A DNA stretch of 64,000 nucleotides from JAGTVB01 sp049282355 (GTDB lineage: Bacteria > Pseudomonadota > Gammaproteobacteria > HK1), in NCBI GenBank assembly GCA_049282355.1, contig JBAPTW010000158.1, forward strand, positions 39,112 to 103,111, given 5' to 3'. The notes beneath the pieces were generated by a model. It saw nothing but the letters and a program-made list of their open reading frames with translations, did no database searches and was not told the DNA's origin. Of this stretch, positions 1 through 8,473 are shown in pieces (position 1 is the first letter of the stretch; each line of letters starts with the position of its first letter). The position numbers were made by a program, and so were the translations under genes.

Positions 1-411
1 GATGCCCTTGTGGCCATAGAGCTCGGCCCCCACTTGCAGAAAGCTACGCGAGCCCGAGATCCCATCGAGGCGAGTGTGCAGCACGGTGCCTAAATAGCAC
101 AGCCGCACCGGGATATCGCGCTTGAGATGATGCACATCGACGCGCGCGGCTTGCGGTGTCATGTCGGCCCGCACTCCCATGAGCCGTCCGCTGATCTGGT
201 CTGTCAGCTTGAAGGTCTGTAGATCGAGATCACTGCCAGTGCCCGTCAGTAGGGACGACAGATACTCGATAATCGGAGGGATGATCAGATCATAACCCCA
301 GCTGGTAAAGACATCGATGATATCGCGCCGTACCCGCTCCAGGCGGGCCGCTTCCTCTGGCAAGATTTCTTCGATGCCGGCGGGTAGCAGCCACGGCTCA
401 CTTGCGACCAT
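1..411 (-). CDS. hisZ: ATP phosphoribosyltransferase regulatory subunit HisZ (3'-truncated by window edge)
   Basis: Only the first 137 codons are in the window. The protein resembles a histidyl-tRNA synthetase catalytic core. It opens with a PAGIEEILPEEA stretch, then the class II-like segment GYDLIIPPIIEYLSSL and the motif 2 region VRADMTPQAARV. HisZ has no tRNA-charging activity. It partners short-form HisG to make and feedback-regulate the ATP phosphoribosyltransferase of histidine synthesis. HisZ is favoured over HisS because the gene follows hflC and a DUF2065 gene, the usual gammaproteobacterial setting, and because of its N-terminal wording. The ATG lies 2 bp after the DUF2065 stop, so the two are probably cotranscribed. 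HisS cannot be fully excluded without the C-terminus. Confidence 0.85.
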   Translation of the reverse strand, partial: MVASEPWLLPAGIEEILPEEAARLERVRRDIIDVFTSWGYDLIIPPIIEYLSSLLTGTGSDLDLQTFKLTDQISGRLMGVRADMTPQAARVDVHHLKRDIPVRLCYLGTVLHTRLDGISGSRSFLQVGAELYGHKGI

Positions 412-413
412 GT

Positions 414-599
414 TTAGTGGATCAAGTACAGCAGCACCACACCCAGTACCATGCTGGTGAGGCCTGTGAAGCGCAACGCATTGTCATTCATCTGCGAAAT
501 CAGCAATAGCGCCCGGCGCAAAGCTTCTGGGCTTAAGAAGGGCATAACCCCCTCGATGACCAACAGCAGCGCAAGGGCTACCCACAAATCTTGCCACAT
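414..599 (-). CDS. DUF2065 family small inner-membrane protein (YjeT-like)
   Basis: This is a 61-residue protein with two hydrophobic segments, about residues 5-22 and 44-60, separated by a short polar loop. The opening MWQDLWVALALLLVIEG and the central PFLSPEALRRAL match the DUF2065/YjeT family. In gammaproteobacteria that family sits directly after hflC. Its function is unknown; the location suggests a link to the HflKC/FtsH membrane complex, but that is inference. An in-frame TTG lies one codon upstream; ATG at 599 was chosen. It lies 93 bp after hflC and 2 bp before hisZ, all on the minus strand. Confidence 0.85.
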   Translation of the reverse strand: MWQDLWVALALLLVIEGVMPFLSPEALRRALLLISQMNDNALRFTGLTSMVLGVVLLYLIH

Positions 600-692
600 C
601 AACGTGCTTATTCCCGCTCGCAGACCACCCCAAGGAACAAACGACCACGTCCCTTAGCAACAGCAACGCTGCCGCTAAAGAGTAACTGGCCG

Positions 693-1607
693 TTATTTAG
701 GCAGTTCAAGCGGTCCAGTAGAATTCTTACCCGTGGGATTACTGCTACCCGTAGGATCTTTAAAGTACTTGAAAAAGTCCGTATTGGGCTCCATCAAGAT
801 CAGGTCTGACTTGCTGTTGAAGGTTGTTCGGTAGGCGCTAAGACTACGATAGAGAGAATAGAACTCCGGGTTTTGCTTAAATGCATTGGCATAAATCTCC
901 GATGCCCCAGCGTCCCCCTGACCGCGAATTCGTTGCGCATCACGCTCGGCCTCCGCCAGCATCACCTCGCGTTCCCGATTGGCCTTAGCGCGAATAATCG
1001 TCGCCGCCTCTTCACCGCGTGAGCGGAAATCCTTGGCCACCTCTTCACGTTCCGCTGACATCCGTTGATAAACAGAATTGCTCACCTCCTCCGGTAGATC
1101 GATGCGTTTGATGCGCACATCGATAATTTCGACACCCAGTGTCTCGGACGCGCCCTTCACCATCCCTGTGAGGATGGCCATTACTTCAGTGCGCTGACCA
1201 GAGACCACATCGTTTAGGGTGCGTTTACCGAACTCATCCCGAAGCCGCTGGCGCACAAAGGCCGCGATGCGATCCGAGGCGAGGATGGGACTGCCACCGG
1301 TGGCGGTGTAAAAGCGCTCCACATCGCCAATCCGCCATTTTACAAAAGAGTCGACAAAGAGGTTTTTCTTTTCACTCGTGAGGTAGAGCTCCGGTGGCGC
1401 ATCCATGTTCTGAACACGCCCATCGAGCTTCTTTATGTTCTGCACGAAAGGCATCTTGAAATAGAGCCCCGGCGTGTAATCGGCGCGAACGATTCGCCCC
1501 AGCTGAAATTTGATGGCGCGCTCGCGCTCGTCCACCGTAAACACGGAAAGCAGACCGACGATCAGTAGTCCCGCGATCAGTATCAAAATGGCCTTGTTTT
1601 GCAGCAT
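693..1607 (-). CDS. hflC: HflC, SPFH-domain modulator of FtsH protease
   Basis: The 304-residue membrane protein pairs with HflK in a periplasm-facing SPFH (band 7/prohibitin) complex that controls the FtsH protease. An N-terminal membrane helix (about residues 5-24, KAILILIAGLLIVG) precedes VDERERAIKFQLGRIV and the SPFH domain. A long charged helical tail rich in Glu, Arg and Ala (EREVMLAEAERDAQRIRGQG) follows, as in the family. The hflK stop and the hflC ATG share one base (TGATG), so translation is coupled. The C-terminus ends in a Ser/Gly/Asn-rich stretch after FFKYFKD. Confidence 0.96.
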   Translation of the reverse strand: MLQNKAILILIAGLLIVGLLSVFTVDERERAIKFQLGRIVRADYTPGLYFKMPFVQNIKKLDGRVQNMDAPPELYLTSEKKNLFVDSFVKWRIGDVERFYTATGGSPILASDRIAAFVRQRLRDEFGKRTLNDVVSGQRTEVMAILTGMVKGASETLGVEIIDVRIKRIDLPEEVSNSVYQRMSAEREEVAKDFRSRGEEAATIIRAKANREREVMLAEAERDAQRIRGQGDAGASEIYANAFKQNPEFYSLYRSLSAYRTTFNSKSDLILMEPNTDFFKYFKDPTGSSNPTGKNSTGPLELPK

Positions 1608-2818
1608 CAACGGCCCCTCCCTCGCAGGTCGAAACGTTCCCTGCCGGTGTCTTCGAGACCGCGGCGATCCTCAGCCATCGTGTCGGACTCCTCTGTATTC
1701 ATCACGCCCCCGGCTCGGGTCCGCTCACGCCCACTCATGAGTTTGTCCAGCGGCAAATAAATGAGGCTATTTCCTCCCTGCACATCGACCATGACCTTAC
1801 TGGCATTGGTCATTACCGATTCCACGGCCTCTATGTAGATCCGTTCGCGGGTCACTTCGGGCGCCTTGTTGTACTCACGTAAAACGTCGAGAAAGCGATC
1901 GGTCTCACCGTCGGCGGCTGCCACGACCCGCTGCTGGTACGCCAGTGCGCGTTCGCGTACCGCGTTCGCATCACCGCGTGCCTTTGGAAGAATGTCCGCC
2001 GCATAGGCTCGCGCTTGGTTCTTTTTCCGCTCTTCGTCTTCTCGCGCCTTCACCGCATCGAAGAATGCCTCCTGAACCTCTTTGGGTGGTTGTGCGCTTT
2101 GCATATTGACACTGGTGACATTGAGACCCGTGCCGTAGCTATCGACGATGCCCTGGATTAATGATAGAGCCTCCGACGCCACGGCATTTCGGCCCTCGGT
2201 GAGCACAAAGTCCATCTTACTCTTGCCAACGATCTCGCGCACCGCTGATTCGGTCGCCTGACGCAGTGTCATTGTCGGATCGACCACGTTGAACAGGAAG
2301 GCACCGGGATCGGCAACACGGTACTGTACCGTGAACTTCAGGTCGACGATCGCCTCATCTTCGGTCAGCATCAAGGATTCATGAGGCACAGAACCCCGCC
2401 CAGCGGGTGTGCGACGAAAGCCGATGTCCTCGCTACGGACCTGTTGTACGTTAACTTTCTCTACCGTTTCCACCAGGAATGGCGCCCAGTGAGGACCCGG
2501 TCCGGTGGAGCGCACGTACTTTCCAAAGCGCAATACCACGCCTTGCTCAGGTGGATCCACGATGTAAATGCCGGCAATAATCCAGCCGATCAGCACCAGC
2601 AGAGCGATAAGACCAATGCCTTTTTTGCCACCGCCGAACAGCGCGCCGCCCCCTCTACTGGGGCCGCCGCCCGACTTGCCTGAGCTGAAAATACGCCCCA
2701 GGCTCGCCTGCAGCTTACGAAGCACCTCATCTAGATCGGGCGGGCCCTGCTGACCACCGCCACGACCGCCACCCCATGGATCCTTATCCCCGTTGCCGCC
2801 AGGCTGATTCCAAGCCAT
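1607..2818 (-). CDS. hflK: HflK, SPFH-domain modulator of FtsH protease
   Basis: The 403-residue partner of HflC has the family signature start MAWNQPGGNGDKDPWGGG, which fixes the start two codons inside the longest reading frame. A Gly-rich cytoplasmic N-terminus leads to one membrane helix (about residues 67-87). The SPFH domain follows, with the RFGKYVRSTGPGPHW and PHESLMLTEDEAIVDL segments, and then a coiled-coil tail. The protein lies in a detergent-resistant membrane complex with HflC and restrains FtsH. About 216 bp separate it from hflX upstream, which leaves room for its own promoter. I see no strong consensus promoter there. Confidence 0.96.
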   Translation of the reverse strand: MAWNQPGGNGDKDPWGGGRGGGQQGPPDLDEVLRKLQASLGRIFSSGKSGGGPSRGGGALFGGGKKGIGLIALLVLIGWIIAGIYIVDPPEQGVVLRFGKYVRSTGPGPHWAPFLVETVEKVNVQQVRSEDIGFRRTPAGRGSVPHESLMLTEDEAIVDLKFTVQYRVADPGAFLFNVVDPTMTLRQATESAVREIVGKSKMDFVLTEGRNAVASEALSLIQGIVDSYGTGLNVTSVNMQSAQPPKEVQEAFFDAVKAREDEERKKNQARAYAADILPKARGDANAVRERALAYQQRVVAAADGETDRFLDVLREYNKAPEVTRERIYIEAVESVMTNASKVMVDVQGGNSLIYLPLDKLMSGRERTRAGGVMNTEESDTMAEDRRGLEDTGRERFDLRGRGR

Positions 2819-3034
2819 CCACATACCTCATGTCATGGTGTCACTATATCAAGTTGCCCCAAGCACGATCGCGCTACTACGCTGGCCGCGCGTTTACCTA
2901 CCTCGTGCCCAGGCACCCCAGGGGACCGTGGGCAGAAACCTCCCCTCTACCGCGAATGTTGATCGGGATCTGTCGACGCCGCTTCACAGGCCAGAGCACG
3001 GTGGGCAAGATTTCAATTGTATGTCTTACGCAAC

Positions 3035-4318
3035 TTAGGCCGCAATACAAGACTGATCCAACCCTTCACTGCGGCACAACCTTTCCAGCGACGGGCGCGG
3101 AATTTCCACCTCAAGCACCCAGGCGCCATCAGCTCTTTGCTGTTCTCCAAGCACAACCCCCAGCGCATAGAGCCGCGCACGCAACTTTCCCGCGCTGGGT
3201 GGCAAACACAATTGCCGATACACTGTCTGCGTTGCACAATGCTCCGACAGCGCCTGTAGAAGCAAGTCTACACCCTCACCGCTCTGGGCGGACATCAAAA
3301 TCCGTCTCACTTGCCCGTCGGGTCCCCGCTCGCTGCCAGGTTGCAGCCGCGGATCGAGATCGATTTTGTTATAGACCTCGATCTGGGGAATCTCTGCAGC
3401 GCCGATCTCCGCGAGAACCTTGTTGACTTGTTCTACTCGCATTGTCCGTCCAGGGGAAGTACTGTCGATTACGTGCAATAACAGGCTTGCGTTGCGGGTT
3501 TCCTCTAGGGTGGCCCGAAAGGCGGCTACCAAGTCATGGGGAAGATGGCGAATGAAGCCCACCGTGTCCGCGACGATGATGCTTTGCCCACCAGGCAACG
3601 GCAAGCGCCGCAAGGTTGGATCCAAGGTCGCGAACAGCTGGTTGGCGGTTTGCGCATGGGCACCGGTCATCCGATTAAAGACAGTGGACTTACCTGCATT
3701 GGTATAGCCCACAAGGGATACTACCGGCACCGACGCCTTACGGCGAGCACGACGGCTGAGGTCGCGTCGATTAGCCACCTGCGAGAGACGTCGGTTGATT
3801 TGCTTGATGCGCGCACCGATCAAACGCCGGTCCGTCTCTAACTGGGTCTCTCCTGGACCCCGCAGTCCGATACCCCCCTTTTGCCGCTCGAGGTGTGTCC
3901 ATCCGCGTACCAAACGGCTCGCCAAGCGACTCAGCTGAGCGAGCTCCACCTGCAGCTTACCTTCGAAAGAGCTCGCCCTCTGCGCAAATATGTCGAGAAT
4001 CAGCCCAATTCGGTCGACCACGCGGCAACCGAGCAACTGTTCGAGGTTGCGCTCCTGGGCTGGATTGAGTTCATGATTTACGATGACCACTTGCGCATCC
4101 AGCTCTAGGATACTTGTGCGGATTTGCTCTGCCTTACCTCGCCCAATAAACAAGCGCGGGTCGGGAGCCGATCGCGACGCCGTCAGACAGGCAACTGGCC
4201 AGGCACCTGCCGACTGCACCAGCTGCTGAAGCTCCTCAAGATCCTCGTGTATGCGCTCTTGCGGCAAATCGACGTGCACAAGCAGCGCCCGTTCCAGCGT
4301 GCGCGGTGATTCAATCAA
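3035..4318 (-). CDS. hflX: Ribosome-associated GTPase HflX
   Basis: The 427-residue GTPase splits or rescues stalled 70S ribosomes under stress. The N-terminal HflX domain is followed by the conserved GLRGPGETQLETDRR linker (about 151-165). The GTPase domain has P-loop GYTNAGKS (204-211), switch II DTVGF (251-255) and NKIDL (317-321). Length and motif order are those of the family. It lies 29 bp downstream of hfq on the same strand, as in the hfq-hflX-hflKC superoperon of enterics and pseudomonads. Confidence 0.96.
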   Translation of the reverse strand: MIESPRTLERALLVHVDLPQERIHEDLEELQQLVQSAGAWPVACLTASRSAPDPRLFIGRGKAEQIRTSILELDAQVVIVNHELNPAQERNLEQLLGCRVVDRIGLILDIFAQRASSFEGKLQVELAQLSRLASRLVRGWTHLERQKGGIGLRGPGETQLETDRRLIGARIKQINRRLSQVANRRDLSRRARRKASVPVVSLVGYTNAGKSTVFNRMTGAHAQTANQLFATLDPTLRRLPLPGGQSIIVADTVGFIRHLPHDLVAAFRATLEETRNASLLLHVIDSTSPGRTMRVEQVNKVLAEIGAAEIPQIEVYNKIDLDPRLQPGSERGPDGQVRRILMSAQSGEGVDLLLQALSEHCATQTVYRQLCLPPSAGKLRARLYALGVVLGEQQRADGAWVLEVEIPRPSLERLCRSEGLDQSCIAA

Positions 4319-4347
4319 AATACGACTTACTCGCAGCCTTGGGCACT

Positions 4348-4602
4348 TTAGCTCCGATCGCTTTCCTGGCCCACATCATCGGGCCTTGGCAGCTTGACAT
4401 TGCGTGACGGCACCACAGTCGAGATGGCATGCTTATAGACCATCTGGCTGACACTGTTCTTCAGCAACACCACGAACTGATCAAAGGATTCGATTTGCCC
4501 TTGCAGCTTGATGCCGTTGACCAGAAAGATGGACACTGGCACACGCTCTTTGCGCAGGGTATTCAAGAATGGATCTTGGAGCGACTGTCCTTTACTCATC
4601 AT
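4348..4602 (-). CDS. hfq: RNA chaperone Hfq
   Basis: The 84-residue Sm-like protein forms a hexameric ring that pairs small RNAs with mRNAs. Both Sm motifs are intact: VSIFLVNGIKLQGQIESFD (Sm1) and the invariant YKHAIST of Sm2. The N-terminal GQSLQDPFLNTLRKERVPV is canonical. The C-terminal tail is short (about 15 residues after VVPSRNV), unlike the long tail of E. coli Hfq. Two adjacent ATG codons are possible; the AAGGAG ribosome site lies 5 bases before the first one. The site overlaps a small inverted repeat (see the 4608-4629 entry). Confidence 0.98.
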   Translation of the reverse strand: MMSKGQSLQDPFLNTLRKERVPVSIFLVNGIKLQGQIESFDQFVVLLKNSVSQMVYKHAISTVVPSRNVKLPRPDDVGQESDRS

Positions 4603-4607
4603 TTTTG

Positions 4608-4629
4608 CTCCTTAAGAAATGATCTTAAG
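4608..4629 (-). promoter_or_regulatory. hfq leader: Shine-Dalgarno overlapped by an inverted repeat
   Basis: CTTAAG occurs at 4611-4616 and again at 4624-4629, a perfect 6-bp inverted repeat with a 7-base loop. The hfq ribosome-binding site AAGGAG (minus strand, 4613-4608) shares three bases with the proximal arm. In the mRNA a small hairpin could partly hide the ribosome site. Hfq is known to bind its own leader in E. coli. Such control here is only inference, and the stem is short and AU-rich. Confidence 0.3.
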
Positions 4630-4939
4630 TTGTTGTTTTTAAATCAAAGTGGCCCGACCATCCCTAGCCATGGCTGGGAAAATGACCCAATCGGCGCAAC
4701 TTTTGATCCTCCTGTCCCACCAAAAAAAAATCAACCATTTCTCAAAGCGTTGTGCCAGATTGGTTGCTCTACCTCTTTACGTTCTTACCGGCCAAAGTCA
4801 GGAGGTATACAGAGTCAACCGCCGGAACCCGCAGGGCTGAGAAAGAGTAACATAAACAATACAATACCTTCACATCGCCATAGGGTTGCCACTTGCGCGC
4901 ACGACGCGGGGCAAAAACGGCCATCTCCTCTCCCTTACC
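4630..4939. other. Non-coding gap between miaA and hfq
   Basis: About 310 bp lie between the miaA stop and the hfq leader. I find no convincing reading frame with a ribosome site on either strand. The part nearest hfq (4620-4740) is AT-rich with A- and T-runs and probably holds the hfq promoter, but I cannot fix a good -35/-10 pair. Confidence 0.4.
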
Positions 4940-5935
4940 TTATGTTGACGGCTTTTTCACAAACTCTGAGACGTACTTACTTACCCGCGCCACCACCTGC
5001 CGATCATAAGCGTCGAAGCGCCGGGCTCCAGACTCGCATCGAAGCCAGGTGAGCTGGCGCTTGGCAAGTTGTCTGGTGGCGGCGATCCCGCTACTGACCA
5101 TCGTTTCGTAATCGATAACGTCCGCCAAATAGTCGCAAACTTGCCGATAGCCCACAGCACGCATAGCGGGCAGCTCGCGATCGACCTGCTTTTGTTCGCG
5201 CAGCCACATCACTTCTTCCACCAGCCCGCCGGTCAGCATGCCCCGAAAACGCTCGGCAATACCGGCGTGCAGCAACGTCCGATCCACCGGATCGAGAATA
5301 ATCTTTACAATGGGGCCATGCCAGCCCGGCTGCCTGTGCTCAGCCACCCACTGCGTCAGCGTGCACCCCGTCACCTCGTAGACCTCTAGCGCGCGTTGGA
5401 TACGCTGCCCGTCGTGCGGGTGGATACGCGCCGACGCCGTTGCGTCAATCCTCGTCAAGCGGGCATGCAGAGCTGGCCAACCCGCCACCGCCGCTTCGCC
5501 GGTGAGGCGCGACCGCACCCGTTGATTCGCCGATGGTAATGCGCAGAGTCCCGGCCAAAGCGCTCGAAAGTAGAGACCACTGCCGCCGACCAGCAGTGGA
5601 ATCCGACCCCGCCCCCTTATGCCCTCAATTTCGCGTCGGGCATCGCGCGCAAATTGGGCTGCCGAATAAATCTGATTGGGCTCACATATGTCAATAAGCC
5701 TGTGAGCCGCCTTGGCAAGCACCTCGGGGAGCGGCTTACCGGTGCCAATATTCATGCCGCGGTAAACCATCGCCGAATCGACGCTGATGATCTCCACCGG
5801 CAAGCGCTCAACGAGCTCCACGGCAAGCGCCGTCTTGCCGACAGCCGTTGGCCCCATCAAAAATATCAGCGGGGGAGCATCAGCGCCGATTCTCCTTTCT
5901 GCAGAAGCTCTTCCCAACATTACTGCGCTCGCCAT
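4940..5935 (-). CDS. miaA: tRNA dimethylallyltransferase MiaA
   Basis: MiaA adds a dimethylallyl group to A37 of tRNAs that read UNN codons. The P-loop MGPTAVGKTAL is followed by DSAMVYRGMNIGTGKP, VGGSGLYFRAL and the tRNA-contact region MRAVGYRQ, all in family order. The open frame begins at 6019. Starting there would put about 54 residues before the P-loop, against about 16 in E. coli. ATG 5935 (331 residues, P-loop near residue 27) is therefore preferred, and ATG 5920 is equally possible. Neither has a strong ribosome site. It sits between mutL and hfq, as is typical. Confidence 0.93.
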   Translation of the reverse strand: MASAVMLGRASAERRIGADAPPLIFLMGPTAVGKTALAVELVERLPVEIISVDSAMVYRGMNIGTGKPLPEVLAKAAHRLIDICEPNQIYSAAQFARDARREIEGIRGRGRIPLLVGGSGLYFRALWPGLCALPSANQRVRSRLTGEAAVAGWPALHARLTRIDATASARIHPHDGQRIQRALEVYEVTGCTLTQWVAEHRQPGWHGPIVKIILDPVDRTLLHAGIAERFRGMLTGGLVEEVMWLREQKQVDRELPAMRAVGYRQVCDYLADVIDYETMVSSGIAATRQLAKRQLTWLRCESGARRFDAYDRQVVARVSKYVSEFVKKPST

Positions 5936-6084
5936 CGCTGCTCTATGCAGGGGCTTACCAAAACCGCTAGGAGCGAGCCCAGGGGATCGGACCAGTAACT
6001 TCCCATGTCCCCATGGCATTCCAGTTTCAAACCACCGTGCGCCTTGCTCTGCCAGCGCGTGCCATTGCTACCACGGCTTTTCGA

Positions 6085-7959
6085 CTAGCTGTCGCCCGAA
6101 GCATCTATGGCCCCACGCCGTGCATCGCCGCGGGCGCTATCCTGCCGAAAAAGCTGTCTGATCTTATCAATAGATAGTTGGACCCAACACGAGCCGGAAG
6201 AGTTGCGCGCAGAAGCAAGGCCAACAGCTTCTATTTCTCGCAGCAAAGTGTTCATCTCCGGCAATGTCCGCGGCGGCTGTGTACCAGCCGCTGCGTGGAT
6301 GGCCATCGCTAGCAGTACCGCACCCGGACTAAGAATGTCTCCGTCAGGCACATAACTGGCTAACATGTGTGACAGCACATCGTAAATCAATTTAGCGAGA
6401 TCAGCTCCTTGCACTAGGCTGGGGATCTGGCGCACCGAAAGCGTCTCGGGCCCGACACACCGCAGCTCAAAACCGAGCTTTCTGAGTATCGTTTGCGAGG
6501 CCTCAGCCGCTCGCATCTCGTCAGGGGCCACTGGCAATGAGACGGGCACCAACAAGGGGCGCGGCGGGATGAAACCCGCTTGGTAGGCTTGTACCAACTG
6601 CCGATGAATCACTTTGCCTAGCGCCTCGCGCAGGTCAACCAGAACCAGGCCCTGAGCGTTCTCAGCCAACAGGAAAGACCCTGCTTTGAGCCGACCCAAG
6701 GCATACCCCAATGGCGGCATACGCTGCGGGTCGGGCACATTGACGTCCTCGGTGCAAACACCGCCGAAGCCCTGCGGTGGGCTGCTCCGAACCTCAGGCG
6801 GTACCCCGCCACTCAGCTTCCAGGCAGAATTGATGCCAAACGCTGACGGCCGGCATTCATCCAATGCGCTATCGTCCGAGACTGCCTGCACCTCTGGGGG
6901 TTGCGCTGGCGTTATGCTGTAGGCCATTCCTGCCAAAGCTCTGGCCACGCTGCGCGACAGGAAGTCATGCACCAATCGTCTGTCTCTAAACCGTATCTCG
7001 TGCTTGGTCGGGTGCACATTGACATCCACTGCTCTTGGATCGATGTCGATGTACAGCACGTAACCAGGATAACGATCGCGGGCAATCCTTTCCTCGTATG
7101 CCTGCCTCACCGCGTGCGTTGCCGAACTGTCGCGTACCCAACGCCCGTTTACGAAGAGGTGCTGCAGATCGGCAGCGCCTCGAGAAAAACCGGCACCCGC
7201 TACCCATCCCCTAAGCTTAAGCCCGCTAATTTCGAATTCGATCTGCAGGGCATGTTGCACAAAGGCTGTCCCACAGATCCTAGCAAGGCGTTGCAAACGC
7301 GCGCGTTCGTTGTGAGCGGGCAACAAGCGCAGCATCGATGCGCCATCGCACTCTAGGCGAAAACCAACATCGAAACGGCTCAAGGCCATGCGCTTAACGA
7401 TCTGCTGGAGATGCCGCTGTTCGGTGCGCTCAGAACGCAGAAATTTGCGCCGGGCGGGGGTACTGAAAAAGAGGTCCCGCACTTCGACTGTCGTTCCTAA
7501 TGGGTGAGCCACTGGAACCGCTGCAGGAATGCCACCTCGCCCATCCGAGGTAACGCCCCAACCGTGGTCATCGCTGCGACAACGTGAGCTAAGGGTTAGT
7601 CTGGAGACCGAGGCGATGCTCGGTAAGGCCTCACCGCGGAAACCCAAGCTCGCTACCTGTTCGAGGTCGGCAAGTGACGTGATCTTGCTGGTGGCGTGAC
7701 GGTGCAGAGCCGCCGCCAAATCATCTCTGTGAATTCCGCTGCCGTCATCACGCACCCGAATGAGACGCACACCCCCTTGCTCGACATCCACCTCGATCCA
7801 TCGAGCAGCGGCGTCTAAGCTGTTTTCGAGAAGCTCTTTAACCACAGATGCCGGACGTTCCACCACCTCGCCGGCCGCGATCTGATTCGCGAGCGAGACC
7901 GGTAATTCCCGAATGCGTCTCTCGGGAAAATCACGCCCAGCCGAAAGCTTCAGCATCAT
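6085..7959 (-). CDS. mutL: DNA mismatch repair protein MutL
   Basis: The 624-residue mismatch-repair coordinator has an intact N-terminal GHKL ATPase: IAAGEVVERPASVVKELLENSLDA (about 27-50, with the catalytic Glu), DDGSGI, ATSKI and GFRGEALPSI. A long variable linker (about 350-430) leads to the dimerisation domain. In that domain the position where latent-endonuclease MutLs carry DQHAxxER reads VLVDLREALGKVIHRQL. The C-terminal CPHGRP-type motif is replaced by SSGSCWVQLSIDKI. The protein thus looks like the nuclease-free MutL type of enterics. It is probably translated with miaA 149 bp downstream. Confidence 0.95.
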   Translation of the reverse strand: MMLKLSAGRDFPERRIRELPVSLANQIAAGEVVERPASVVKELLENSLDAAARWIEVDVEQGGVRLIRVRDDGSGIHRDDLAAALHRHATSKITSLADLEQVASLGFRGEALPSIASVSRLTLSSRCRSDDHGWGVTSDGRGGIPAAVPVAHPLGTTVEVRDLFFSTPARRKFLRSERTEQRHLQQIVKRMALSRFDVGFRLECDGASMLRLLPAHNERARLQRLARICGTAFVQHALQIEFEISGLKLRGWVAGAGFSRGAADLQHLFVNGRWVRDSSATHAVRQAYEERIARDRYPGYVLYIDIDPRAVDVNVHPTKHEIRFRDRRLVHDFLSRSVARALAGMAYSITPAQPPEVQAVSDDSALDECRPSAFGINSAWKLSGGVPPEVRSSPPQGFGGVCTEDVNVPDPQRMPPLGYALGRLKAGSFLLAENAQGLVLVDLREALGKVIHRQLVQAYQAGFIPPRPLLVPVSLPVAPDEMRAAEASQTILRKLGFELRCVGPETLSVRQIPSLVQGADLAKLIYDVLSHMLASYVPDGDILSPGAVLLAMAIHAAAGTQPPRTLPEMNTLLREIEAVGLASARNSSGSCWVQLSIDKIRQLFRQDSARGDARRGAIDASGDS

Positions 7960-8099
7960 TTAGTAAATCTCGCAGGCCCTGCAATAAACTTGGCTGGCCC
8001 TGGCCCAGAACGACAAGAAAGTCTTTGTGCTTCCCTTGGCGAGAAGCAAAAAGCCGCCGCCTGTGCGAAAATTCGGAACCGTTGCCATCCTTTCTTCAG

Positions 8100-8279
8100 T
8101 TACGAATCCAGCGCCACGATCACCCCGGCACCGTGCTTGTCTTCGACCACCGCCAGCCGTCCCAGGAGCCGGTGATGACCGATGTGGACCGTAAATGCCG
8201 ATCTCTTGCGAGATTCGGTAACCGTCATCTCCTCAATAATTTCGCTCACCAACTGAGGTTCCGCATCGATAATTCTCAT
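8100..8279 (-). CDS. Small conserved-looking protein of unknown function (59 residues)
   Basis: This short frame between the Nudix gene and mutL has an ideal ribosome-binding site: GGGAGG at 8290-8285, 5 bases before the ATG. The product begins MRIIDAEPQLVSEIIEEM and ends GAGVIVALDS. A predicted acidic helix (about 5-20) leads to a basic patch (ESRKRSAF). Alternating hydrophobic strands follow (FTVHIGHHRLLGRLAVVED). There is no signal peptide or membrane helix. I do not recognise the family. It is on the same strand as mutL, 140 bp upstream, and could be cotranscribed with it. The ribosome site is the main evidence. Confidence 0.55.
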   Translation of the reverse strand: MRIIDAEPQLVSEIIEEMTVTESRKRSAFTVHIGHHRLLGRLAVVEDKHGAGVIVALDS

Positions 8280-8473
8280 TTACGCCTCCCGAAAGCACCG
8301 CCAACGGCTTTGATCCTCAAAGCGAGACCTGCCAGCCGCCAAGTTCCTACTCGAATGCGCCTCGAGAAAAGGCCGAAACAGCCTTCCCTGACCGTTCCTA
8401 GCGCCTAGGAGGCAATGGCGAACAGGACTGACGACCTAGTAGGAAGCGACCAAGTTATCCCTCGCTCCCGGCG

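Noticed and set aside
2776..3426. 216-residue plus-strand frame antisense to hflK and hflX
   Set aside because: Mostly opposite two well-supported genes, low-complexity composition and no ribosome site.
7848..8408. 186-residue plus-strand frame between mutL and the Nudix gene
   Set aside because: It overlaps mutL and the small minus-strand gene that has a perfect ribosome site; its composition looks random.
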